Program-made: the position numbers and the translations under genes
The notes under the pieces: model-generated
What the model was told of the DNA's origin: nothing
Database searches by the model: none
The model's input: the letters and a program-made list of their open reading frames with translations, nothing else
In this document: piece after piece, positions 16,057-23,243 of the stretch
How the letters are laid out: every line of letters starts with the position of its first letter
How positions within the stretch are numbered: the stretch's first letter is position 1
NCBI GenBank assembly: GCA_947490975.1
Contig: CANLHV010000003.1
Span: 1-34,922, forward strand
Reading direction: 5' to 3'
Origin: Acidimicrobiaceae bacterium
GTDB lineage: Bacteria > Actinomycetota > Acidimicrobiia > Acidimicrobiales > Ilumatobacteraceae
Length of the DNA: 34,922 nucleotides

Positions 16057-16719
16057 ATGAGTGCTGGAGTGAGAATAATCATGTTCGGTCGCCAGGGCGC
16101 TGGTAAGGGCACTCAAAGTGCTCGGCTAGCAAAATACTTTGATGTACCACACATTTCGACAGGTGAGATGTTGCGCAACGCCGTGAAACAAGATTCGGTT
16201 GTGGGTCGCTCGGCCAAAGCAGTTTTAGATCGCGGCGAATTAGTCGATGATGACTTGATGGTCTCGTTGGTTCAGGGTCGAATTGGTCAAGAAGATGCAA
16301 GAACTGCGGGTTTTGTACTTGATGGCTTTCCGCGCACGATTGGTCAGGCCACTGCTTTTGACGCATTGACCCAAATGCGGCCGGTGGGTTTTGTGATCGA
16401 CCTCGATGTCGCACGTGAAATTGTTGTTGGTCGGCTTTCATCGCGGCGAACTTGCGAACGGTGCGATGCGATTTATACGGCGACTGGTAAAGAGCCGAAC
16501 CCATGGAAGTGCGAAAAGTGTGGCGGGGCAGTAGTTCAAAGAACTGATGATGCGCCCGCGGCGATAAACAAGCGTTTAGATGTCTATGAGACCCAGACGG
16601 CGCCGCTGATTTCTTACTATCAGGGACGGGGATCTCTGCACGTAGTTGATGGCTTGGGTTCGCCAGATCAGGTGTTTGATCGCATAAAAACAGTGGTTGA
16701 AACTGGCCTGCGCCGATAG
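16057..16719 (+). CDS. adk: Adenylate kinase, zinc-lid type
   Basis: Cytosolic enzyme balancing AMP, ADP and ATP, 220 residues. The P-loop is GRQGAGKGT (11-19), with RQ where PP is most common; DGFPRT is at 89-94. The lid carries four cysteines (C133, C136, C152, C155), predicting structural zinc. The ATG at 16057 is chosen; a GTG at 16069 would give the more usual MRII start but has worse ribosome binding site spacing. In most actinobacteria map follows adk; here the next gene is infA. Confidence 0.96.
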   Translation: MSAGVRIIMFGRQGAGKGTQSARLAKYFDVPHISTGEMLRNAVKQDSVVGRSAKAVLDRGELVDDDLMVSLVQGRIGQEDARTAGFVLDGFPRTIGQATAFDALTQMRPVGFVIDLDVAREIVVGRLSSRRTCERCDAIYTATGKEPNPWKCEKCGGAVVQRTDDAPAAINKRLDVYETQTAPLISYYQGRGSLHVVDGLGSPDQVFDRIKTVVETGLRR

Positions 16720-16737
16720 CCTAACTAGTCGCCCTAA

Positions 16738-16753
16738 ACGGTCTTCGGACCGT
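16738..16753 (+). terminator. UUCG-tetraloop hairpin between adk and infA
   Basis: ACGGTC-TTCG-GACCGT forms a six-base-pair stem closed by the very stable UUCG tetraloop, in the 74-base gap between the adk stop and infA. No T-run follows, so if it terminates it is of the tract-less kind; it may instead be an RNA-stabilising or processing element that sets infA-rpmJ-rpsM apart from secY-adk. Confidence 0.4.
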
Positions 16754-16793
16754 CGGGTAATAAGAGAAAAAACCAAATCCGTTCGGAGAAATT

Positions 16794-17018
16794 TTGCCCA
16801 AAAATAAGGAAGATGCAATCGTGCTGGAAGGCAAGATTACTGAATCCCTACCTAATGCAATGTTTCGAGTTGAGTTAGAAAACGGACACACGGTTTTAGC
16901 TCATATTTCAGGAAAGATGCGAATGAATTACATTCGAATTCTTCCTGGCGACAAAGTGCAAGTAGAGCTAACACCGTATGACCTCACCAGAGGTCGTATT
17001 ACATATCGATTTAAATAA
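16794..17018 (+). CDS. infA: Translation initiation factor IF-1
   Basis: S1/OB-fold factor of 74 residues that occupies the A site during initiation. The family sequence KEDAIVLEGKITESLPNAMFRVELENGH and GRITYRFK is complete. The only fitting start is a TTG at 16794, preceded by GGAGAA at 16785-16790, giving MPKNKEDAIV. TTG starts are rare in this window. The position before rpmJ-rpsM-rpsK-rpsD-rpoA is the conserved one, but map is missing upstream. Confidence 0.96.
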   Translation: MPKNKEDAIVLEGKITESLPNAMFRVELENGHTVLAHISGKMRMNYIRILPGDKVQVELTPYDLTRGRITYRFK

Positions 17019-17027
17019 AGGCGTGCT

Positions 17028-17141
17028 GTGAAAGTAAGAACCAGCGTTAAAAAAATTTGCGAGAAGTGCAAGATCATTCGTCGGCACAGCCGCGTAATGG
17101 TTATCTGCGAAAACCCACGCCATAAGCAACGTCAAGGCTGA
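17028..17141 (+). CDS. rpmJ: Ribosomal protein L36
   Basis: 37-residue zinc-ribbon protein of the 50S subunit: MKVRTSVKKICEKCK... with zinc ligands Cys11, Cys14, Cys27 and His32, so this is the zinc-binding (C+) form. Start is a GTG nine bases after the infA stop codon; the stop is TGA at 17139-17141. The gene is small enough to be missed by length-filtered gene calling, but the sequence and position between infA and rpsM are unmistakable. Confidence 0.96.
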   Translation: MKVRTSVKKICEKCKIIRRHSRVMVICENPRHKQRQG

Positions 17142-17155
17142 GCGAGAGAGACAAA

Positions 17156-17536
17156 ATGGCACGTATTTCTGGAGTAGACATTCCGCGCGAGAAGCGCCTT
17201 GAAATTGGTTTGACATACATATTCGGCATCGGTCGAGTGACAGCAAAGAAACTTTGCGATGAGACTGGCGTTAACCCGAACACTCGAGTACGTGATCTCA
17301 CCGACTCTGAGGTCAACAAGATTCGTATGTTCATCGAAAACAACTTGAGCGTAGAAGGTGATCGTCGTCGCAACGTGCAGACCGACATCAAGCGCAAGAT
17401 CGAAATCGGCTCGTACCAGGGCACTCGACATCGCAAAGGTTTGCCAGTTCGTGGCCAGCGCACGCACACAAATGCTCGCACTCGAAAAGGCCCGAAGAAA
17501 ACAGTCGCCAACAAGAAGATCGCAGTTAGGAAGTAA
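17156..17536 (+). CDS. rpsM: Ribosomal protein S13
   Basis: 30S head protein of 126 residues contacting the P-site tRNA and bridging to L5. It has ARISGVDIPREKRLEIGLTYIFGIG at the start, and the basic C-terminal tail RGQRTHTNARTRKGPKKTV that reaches toward the tRNA. GAGAGAGAC precedes the ATG. Two bases separate it from rpsK. Confidence 0.98.
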   Translation: MARISGVDIPREKRLEIGLTYIFGIGRVTAKKLCDETGVNPNTRVRDLTDSEVNKIRMFIENNLSVEGDRRRNVQTDIKRKIEIGSYQGTRHRKGLPVRGQRTHTNARTRKGPKKTVANKKIAVRK

Positions 17537-17538
17537 TC

Positions 17539-17934
17539 ATGGCTGAAGCAAAACCAGGAAGTCGCAAGCGCAAGCGCGAGCGTCGCAATGTTTCATCAGG
17601 CATTGTCCATATCAAGAGCACGTTTAACAACACGATTGTTTCAGTGACCGACACTGAAGGCAACGTAATTTCGTGGGCATCATCTGGTGGCGTTGGCTTT
17701 AGTGGTTCGCGAAAGTCGACACCATTTGCTGCACAAATGGCCGCAGAAAAAGCCGGTCGTGCAGCAATGGAGCTTGGCCTTCGTCGCGCAGAAGTGCATG
17801 TGAAGGGCCCGGGTTCGGGTCGTGATACTGCGTTGCGTCAGATTCAAAACCTTGGCATCGAAGTCTCAGGCATTAAAGATCTTTCACCGGTGCCGCACAA
17901 CGGGTGCCGTCAACCAAAGAGAAAGCGACCATAA
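17539..17934 (+). CDS. rpsK: Ribosomal protein S11
   Basis: 30S platform protein of 131 residues next to the E-site codon. It contains GIVHIKSTFNNTIVSVTD, the SSGGVGFSGSRKSTPFAAQ segment, KGPGSGRDTALRQ and the C-terminal PHNGCRQPKRKRP. The basic N-terminal arm (SRKRKRERRNV) is normal for the family. Three bases separate it from rpsD. Confidence 0.98.
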   Translation: MAEAKPGSRKRKRERRNVSSGIVHIKSTFNNTIVSVTDTEGNVISWASSGGVGFSGSRKSTPFAAQMAAEKAGRAAMELGLRRAEVHVKGPGSGRDTALRQIQNLGIEVSGIKDLSPVPHNGCRQPKRKRP

Positions 17935-17937
17935 GTC

Positions 17938-18555
17938 ATGGCTCGTTATACAGGTCCGAAAGTTCGCATCTCACGCCGTCTTGGCGTAAACGTGTTTGAA
18001 AACACCAAGGGTTCGAAGGCTCTCGAGCGTCGCCCGTTTCCGCCAGGTCACCACGGTCGTTCACGCCGCAAGGGTGCAGGCAGCGAATATCTCGCGCAGA
18101 TGCAAGAAAAGCAAAAAGCAAAGTTCATTTATGGCTTGCTTGAGCGTCAGTTTCGCAACCTATATAAGAGGTCAGTTCGTCTGACCGGCCCAACTGGTGA
18201 AAACCTTTTGCGCCTTTTAGAGTTGCGCCTTGACAACGTGGTTTATCGCGCAGGTTGGGCAGCATCTCGTCCGCAAGCACGACAATTTGTGAGCCATGGC
18301 TTGGTCAAAGTCGATGGCAAGCGCGTAGATATTCCGTCATACACATTGCAAAAGGGTGAAGTCGTCACGCTGTCGACAAAAGGCAGCAACATGATCGTCA
18401 TTCAGCACAACATTGACACTCTTGACCGCAAGGTTGTGGCGTGGCTTGACGTTGCCGAAGCCGGCAAGCAAGTCACCGTTCGTGAGTTGCCAGTGCGCGA
18501 GCAAATCGATGTGCCTGTGCGAGAACAATTAATAGTTGAGCTTTATTCGAAGTAA
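17938..18555 (+). CDS. rpsD: Ribosomal protein S4
   Basis: Primary 16S-binding and fidelity protein of 205 residues; in E. coli it represses the alpha operon. It starts MARYTGPKVRISRRLG, lacks the zinc-binding cysteines seen in some S4 proteins, and carries an S4 RNA-binding domain at about 95-155 (RLDNVVYRAGWAASRPQARQFVSHGLVKVDGK). The end PVREQLIVELYSK is typical. Length is normal. Confidence 0.98.
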   Translation: MARYTGPKVRISRRLGVNVFENTKGSKALERRPFPPGHHGRSRRKGAGSEYLAQMQEKQKAKFIYGLLERQFRNLYKRSVRLTGPTGENLLRLLELRLDNVVYRAGWAASRPQARQFVSHGLVKVDGKRVDIPSYTLQKGEVVTLSTKGSNMIVIQHNIDTLDRKVVAWLDVAEAGKQVTVRELPVREQIDVPVREQLIVELYSK

Positions 18556-18585
18556 CCCCAGAAAATAACGGTAAGAGGAGAAATC

Positions 18586-19518
18586 ATGCTTGTAATCCAG
18601 CGCCCAACGGTCGAACCGATCGGCTCACCAGAGAACAACCGCCAGAAGTTTTCGGTTGGTCCACTCGAGCCAGGTCTCGGTCACACAATCGGCAACTCGT
18701 TGCGTCGAATGTTGCTGTCGTCGATACCTGGTGCAGCGATTGTTTCGGTCAAGTTCGAGTCGGCATTGCACGAATTCGACACGATCGAGGGTGTTACACA
18801 AGATGTAACTGAAATCATCCTCAACTTGAAAGACATTGTGTTGCAGTCAACTTCAAACGACCCAGTTGTTCTGAGCGTCGATGTGAAGGGCCCGATGGAG
18901 CTAACCGCTGGCGACATTCAATGTCCACCAGAAGTAGAGATTCTCAATAAGTCGCAGAAGATCGCCACGCTTTCAGCCAAGGGCAAACTTGTGTTTGAAC
19001 TTACAGTTGAACAGGGCAAGGGTTATATGTCGTCAGACCGCGATGGTGCTCGCAAGACAATTGGCATCATTCCAATCGATGCAATTTTTTCGCCGATTCG
19101 TCGCGTGACTTTCGAAGTTGTGCCGACACGCGTTGAGCAGTCGACAAACTACGACAACCTGATTCTTGACATTGAGACAGACGGTTCGATTGCACCGGTT
19201 GATGCTCTTGCATCAGCGGGTGCGACACTGCGATCACTTGTAGACCTTGTTGCCAACCTCACCGCTGAGCCGGTTGCTCTTGAACTTGGTGAAGTTTCGG
19301 GTTACTCAAGTGGCACTGGCGACCTTGACTTGCCGATCGAAGATCTTGACTTGTCAGAGCGCCCACGCAACTGCTTGAAGCGCGGTCAGGTCAACACGAT
19401 CGGCGAGTTGTTGACTCGTTCAGAAGAAGACCTGATGAATATCACAAACTTTGGTCAGAAGAGTCTCGACGAAATCAAGCAAAAGCTTGACGAGCGTGGA
19501 CTTTCACTGCGAGTTTGA
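18586..19518 (+). CDS. rpoA: RNA polymerase alpha subunit
   Basis: 310-residue subunit that dimerises to nucleate RNA polymerase assembly. The N-terminal domain shows FSVGPLEPGLGHTIGNSLRRMLLSS; the C-terminal domain (about 245-310) has helix-hairpin-helix motifs (ERPRNCLKRGQVNTIGELL and FGQKSLDEIKQKLDERGLSL) that bind UP elements and activators. A strong GAGGAGA ribosome binding site precedes the ATG. It lies between rpsD and rplQ as in the alpha operon. Confidence 0.98.
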   Translation: MLVIQRPTVEPIGSPENNRQKFSVGPLEPGLGHTIGNSLRRMLLSSIPGAAIVSVKFESALHEFDTIEGVTQDVTEIILNLKDIVLQSTSNDPVVLSVDVKGPMELTAGDIQCPPEVEILNKSQKIATLSAKGKLVFELTVEQGKGYMSSDRDGARKTIGIIPIDAIFSPIRRVTFEVVPTRVEQSTNYDNLILDIETDGSIAPVDALASAGATLRSLVDLVANLTAEPVALELGEVSGYSSGTGDLDLPIEDLDLSERPRNCLKRGQVNTIGELLTRSEEDLMNITNFGQKSLDEIKQKLDERGLSLRV

Positions 19519-19560
19519 GCGACTGTTTTAAAACGAATTAGATAAGGGAGACGATTCAAT

Positions 19561-19932
19561 ATGCCAGGAAGACCACGCCGCGGACCAAGTTATGGTGGCA
19601 GCTCGTCGCATGAACGATTGATGATGGCCAACTTGGCTTCATCGTTGTTCGCTGCTGAAGGCATTGTGACGACCGAGTCGAAGGCAAAGGCACTTCGACC
19701 GATCGCCGAAAAATTGATCACCAAAGCGAAAAAAGCTCAGGGCACAAGCCCAATGCGCGTGCACCGCATTCGCCAAATTCAGAGCTACTTGCGCGACAAA
19801 GAAATGACAAACAAACTCGTCAACGTCGTCGCCCCAAGATACTTGGAGCGAAATGGTGGATACTTGCGAATCATGAAGCTTGGTCCACGCCATGGCGACA
19901 ACGCCCCAATGGCGCGCATCGAACTGATCTAG
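19561..19932 (+). CDS. rplQ: Ribosomal protein L17
   Basis: 50S protein of 123 residues at the tunnel exit side. SSHERLMMANLASSLFAAEGIVTTESKAKALRPIAEKLITKAK and GGYLRIMKLGPRHGDNAPMARIEL are diagnostic. AAGGGAGA upstream supports the ATG. It closes the alpha operon and is followed after 16 bases by truA, with no terminator visible. Confidence 0.98.
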   Translation: MPGRPRRGPSYGGSSSHERLMMANLASSLFAAEGIVTTESKAKALRPIAEKLITKAKKAQGTSPMRVHRIRQIQSYLRDKEMTNKLVNVVAPRYLERNGGYLRIMKLGPRHGDNAPMARIELI

Positions 19933-19948
19933 CCAAACTATAAAACCG

Positions 19949-20761
19949 ATGCGTCGGGTGCGCTTGGTTGTTGCTTACAACGGGCAACCTTTCCACGGTT
20001 TTGCAATCAACCCGAAAGTAGCGACTGTCGCTGGCACTTTAGGCGGGGCGTTGCAACAAATTTTTCAGAAGTCGATACCGCTTGTGTCGGCCGGTCGAAC
20101 TGATGCTGGTGTTCATGCACTTGCCCAAGTGATTAGTTGCGACATTGCCGAAGATTGTGACTTGTTAACCCTGCGCAAACAATTGAACTCTCTTTGCGGA
20201 CCAGAGATAATCGTCAAAGAGATCGCATGGGCACCGAGCGACTTTCACGCCAGATTTTCGGCCATCTGGCGTCATTATCAATACTTCGTTTACAACGCCG
20301 ACTTTCCTGATCCGTTTAAGGTTGCTTCGTCGTGGCATGTGATAGCGCCGCTGAATTTGCATGCGATGCAGTTGGCATGCGACCCGATAATTGGCACCCA
20401 TGATTTTTCGGCGTTTTGTCGGAGACCCAAACCAGACACAGAACCAGATCTTGAAGGCCCAGAAACCGGGGACGGCTCTGGTGAAGTGGTGCGCGAGAAA
20501 TCGTTGCGTCGTTATGTGATGCAGGCCAGTTGGCGAGAGGTCGGCGAGTCGATGTTTCGTTTTGACATTCGGGCAAACGCTTTTTGTCATCAGATGGTTC
20601 GATCACTCGTCGGCACTTTCATCGAAATCGGCGCACGCAAGCGACCGAGCAGCGACATGATGGCGCTGATTCGCTCGGGCGATCGCGCTGAAGCCTCGCA
20701 ATTGGCACCACCGCAGGGTCTGTTTTTGACCGAAGTTGGCTATCCGAGTGATCTTCTATGA
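19949..20761 (+). CDS. truA: tRNA pseudouridine(38-40) synthase TruA
   Basis: 270-residue enzyme that isomerises uridines 38-40 in the anticodon stem-loop. The catalytic aspartate is Asp52 in AGRTDAGVHALAQ, and the C-terminal half shows HDFSAFCRRP and RANAFCHQMVRSLVGTFIEIGA. The N-terminal motif reads YNGQPFHGFAINP where most members have Y-D-G-T-x-F-x-G-W and a glutamine, so the binding pocket edge is divergent. An acidic insertion (about 154-173, rich in E, D, P and G) is also present. Location after rplQ is conserved in many bacteria. It is probably co-transcribed with the alpha operon. Confidence 0.94.
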   Translation: MRRVRLVVAYNGQPFHGFAINPKVATVAGTLGGALQQIFQKSIPLVSAGRTDAGVHALAQVISCDIAEDCDLLTLRKQLNSLCGPEIIVKEIAWAPSDFHARFSAIWRHYQYFVYNADFPDPFKVASSWHVIAPLNLHAMQLACDPIIGTHDFSAFCRRPKPDTEPDLEGPETGDGSGEVVREKSLRRYVMQASWREVGESMFRFDIRANAFCHQMVRSLVGTFIEIGARKRPSSDMMALIRSGDRAEASQLAPPQGLFLTEVGYPSDLL

Positions 20762-20790
20762 GGCAATAACCCATATTTTCAAGGGGCCGA

Positions 20791-20820
20791 TTGTGATTTA
20801 GGGTGCTACGGCCCTATCCT
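20791..20820 (+). promoter_or_regulatory. Probable promoter of rplM-rpsI
   Basis: TTGTGA (20791-20796) and TATCCT (20815-20820) are separated by 18 bases in the 126-base gap after truA. rplM-rpsI is usually its own operon, so a promoter is expected. An inverted repeat ACGGCC/GGCCGT (20808-20813 and 20826-20831) brackets the -10 box. Both assignments are by eye. Confidence 0.5.
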
Positions 20821-20831
20821 TACTAGGCCGT
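20808..20831. repeat. Inverted repeat flanking the rplM -10 box
   Basis: Perfect six-base arms ACGGCC and GGCCGT separated by 12 bases that contain the predicted -10 hexamer TATCCT. The spacing is compatible with a repressor operator or with a hairpin in the early transcript, but the arms are short enough for chance. Confidence 0.35.
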
Positions 20832-20887
20832 GAAAACGAGTGCGAAATGCATTCTGGCCAAGGCAATATTTTTTGAAGGAACTTTCT

Positions 20888-21334
20888 ATGCGTACCTATT
20901 CAGCAAAAACTAGCGAAGTGCAGCGTGCCTGGCACATTATTGACGCAGAGGGTTTGGTTCTTGGTCGCCTTTGCACAGAAGTAGCAACCCTGTTGCGCGG
21001 CAAGCACAAGCCGATGTACACACCAAGCATGGACACCGGTGACCATGTCGTAATTATTAACGCTTCGAAGATCGTGCTCACCTCGGGCAAGGCAGACAAA
21101 GAAATGGTCTATGACTATTCGGGTTATCCGGGCGGTCTTAAGTCTGAGACTTACCAAAATTTGCTCGACCGAAAACCGGGCGATGCGATTCGTCGTTCAA
21201 TTCGCGGCATGTTGCCAAAAGGCCCGTTGGGTCGACAGATGATTAAGAAGTTGCAGGTTTATCCAGGTGCAGAGCATCCGCATGCAGCGCAATCACCTAA
21301 AGCTTTTGAAATTGCGCACGCCAAGGCGCGCTGA
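20888..21334 (+). CDS. rplM: Ribosomal protein L13
   Basis: Early-assembly 50S protein of 148 residues. The GAAGGA at 20875-20880 and the family start MRTYSAKTSEVQRAWHIIDA decide for the ATG at 20888, not an in-frame GTG at 20840. AEGLVLGRLCTEVATLLRGKHK, YSGYPGGLKS and the QVYPGAEHPHAAQ end are conserved. It is followed by rpsI as nearly everywhere in bacteria. Confidence 0.98.
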   Translation: MRTYSAKTSEVQRAWHIIDAEGLVLGRLCTEVATLLRGKHKPMYTPSMDTGDHVVIINASKIVLTSGKADKEMVYDYSGYPGGLKSETYQNLLDRKPGDAIRRSIRGMLPKGPLGRQMIKKLQVYPGAEHPHAAQSPKAFEIAHAKAR

Positions 21335-21368
21335 GTCTTAGAAAATTCGTAGAAAAAGGAACCAACTC

Positions 21369-21764
21369 GTGGGAACAAAGCCATTGACACAAACAACCGG
21401 TCGTCGTAAGAACGCAGTATGTCGTGCACGACTGCGACCAGGTACTGGCGTGGTCAAAATTAATGATCGTGCGTTTGACGAATACTTTCCGTCAGAAGTG
21501 CAGCGCAATTCATCGACTGAAGCACTGAGAATTACGAACACTGAGAAGACTTACGACGTAGACGCCGACATTTTTGGTGGCGGCATTGCCGGCCAGTCAG
21601 GTGCGTTGCGCATGGCGATTGCGCGAGCGCTTGTTGAACTCGACCCAGCACAACGGTTGGCTTTGAAGAAGGCCGGTTTGTTGACTCGCGATTCTCGCCG
21701 TAAAGAAAGCAAGAAATACGGTCTCAAAAAGGCGCGCAAAGCGCCGCAGTACACAAAGCGTTAG
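21369..21764 (+). CDS. rpsI: Ribosomal protein S9
   Basis: 30S head protein of 131 residues whose C-terminal arginine contacts the P-site anticodon loop. TGRRKNAVCRARLRPGTG opens the core; GGGIAGQSGALRMAIARAL and the end KKARKAPQYTKR are conserved. Start is a GTG preceded by AAAAGGA. It is 34 bases after rplM. Confidence 0.98.
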   Translation: MGTKPLTQTTGRRKNAVCRARLRPGTGVVKINDRAFDEYFPSEVQRNSSTEALRITNTEKTYDVDADIFGGGIAGQSGALRMAIARALVELDPAQRLALKKAGLLTRDSRRKESKKYGLKKARKAPQYTKR

Positions 21765-21857
21765 TTCGCTTTTGCAACGCATGGCATTTGCTGTGCGGGT
21801 CTTAAATCTGAAATTCGCGTTCAACACTCTTTGTTACGACAGGACATTGGTGGTTAG

Positions 21858-23216
21858 ATGTTGACATTTGGTACCGACGGAGTTCGCGGAGAGTTTGGCA
21901 AAGAACTGACCGAAACTTATGCAGCCAATCTTGCTGAAGTGGCGGCACAAATACTGCAATGCAAGAAAGTTGTAATCGGTCGAGATACTCGCGAATCTGG
22001 GTCAGCGCTTGAGGATGCGATAGCCGAGGCGCTGACACGAATTGGCGTCGAAGTTCAATTGATGGGTGTTGCCCCGACGCCAGCGATTGCGTTTGCTGCC
22101 CACAAGCATGATGTGGTTGCGATCGCGATTACAGCGTCACACAACTTGTTTCAAGACAACGGAATCAAGATTTTTGTCGGGGGCGGGCTCAAGCTTTCGG
22201 ATGATCAGCAAGCAAGCATTGAACGAGAAATGATTGCCCGCGATTCTGCGGTGCGTGATGGGGCGAGGACCAAAAGCGACGCGTCTAACAAAATCGCATC
22301 GGATAACAAAAAATTAGTGGCGGAGCGACCAGAACTTTTGCGGGAATACTGCGACTGGCTAGTTGATTTGGCGCCACGCGATGCGTTCAAGAATTTGCAT
22401 GTCGCCCTAGATTGCGCCAACGGTGCCTTTAGTTATGTGGCGCCAGAAGTATTTTCAAAACTTGGGGCAACTGTAACAACAGTCAACGCGACACCCGATG
22501 GTCGGAATATCAATTTGCAATGTGGCGCGACGCATCCGTCCGCGTTGGTTGAGGTCGTCAAAAGCGTCGGAGCAAACTTTGGTGTTGCCTTTGACGGAGA
22601 TGGGGACAGATTGATTGCAGTCGACGATAAGGGACAGATTGTCGATGGAGATCACTTGTTGGCGATAAGCGCATTAGATATGAAAACGCAAGGCACGCTG
22701 CGTGGCAACAAAGTAGTGGTGACAGTGATGACCAACATTGGTTTTCACAAAGCGATGAAGAGTGCAGGCATCGAGGTATTAACCACGCCTGTTGGTGACA
22801 GATCAGTTTTGCTCGCGCTCGAAGAGAATTCGCTTTCGTTGGGTGGCGAACAGAGTGGACACATTATCTATCGAGACTTCGCGACAACGGGCGATGGTTT
22901 GCTTGCCGCCATAAAACTCGCGGCTGTTGTTGTGGAAAGTAAAAAAACTTTGAACGAGGTTGCCGTTAATGCGATGACTAGTTTTCCTCAGGTTCTGGTT
23001 AACTTGCGTATCGCCAAGCGAGTTGAAGGTGTCGATTCAATTTTTAGAAGCGAGATTGAGGCGGCAGAGAAAGCTCTCGGTGAGAGTGGTCGAGTATTGG
23101 TGCGAGCAAGTGGCACAGAGCCGATGGTGCGAGTGATGGTCGAGGCACCACAACAAGAAGTTGCTGAACAGGTTGCTGCAACATTGGCCGATGCGATTTC
23201 TGCGCGACTCGGCTGA
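21858..23216 (+). CDS. glmM: Phosphoglucosamine mutase
   Basis: 452-residue enzyme converting glucosamine-6-phosphate to glucosamine-1-phosphate for UDP-GlcNAc synthesis. Four alpha-phosphohexomutase landmarks are present: phosphoserine loop ITASHN (Ser94), metal loop DGDGDR (246-251), sugar loop GGEQSGH (329-335) and phosphate loop RASGTEP (416-422). FGTDGVRGEFG at the start is typical of GlmM. The residue after SHN is Leu rather than the usual Pro. It lies after rpsI and before the glmS-like gene, the common actinobacterial order. Ribosome binding site is weak (TTGGTGG). Confidence 0.96.
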   Translation: MLTFGTDGVRGEFGKELTETYAANLAEVAAQILQCKKVVIGRDTRESGSALEDAIAEALTRIGVEVQLMGVAPTPAIAFAAHKHDVVAIAITASHNLFQDNGIKIFVGGGLKLSDDQQASIEREMIARDSAVRDGARTKSDASNKIASDNKKLVAERPELLREYCDWLVDLAPRDAFKNLHVALDCANGAFSYVAPEVFSKLGATVTTVNATPDGRNINLQCGATHPSALVEVVKSVGANFGVAFDGDGDRLIAVDDKGQIVDGDHLLAISALDMKTQGTLRGNKVVVTVMTNIGFHKAMKSAGIEVLTTPVGDRSVLLALEENSLSLGGEQSGHIIYRDFATTGDGLLAAIKLAAVVVESKKTLNEVAVNAMTSFPQVLVNLRIAKRVEGVDSIFRSEIEAAEKALGESGRVLVRASGTEPMVRVMVEAPQQEVAEQVAATLADAISARLG

Positions 23217-23243
23217 TAGCGATGCGAAAGTAGACTAGAAACC

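Noticed and set aside
20840..20887. GTG start giving 16 extra residues on L13
   Set aside because: GAAGGA is correctly spaced for the ATG at 20888, and L13 proteins begin there.
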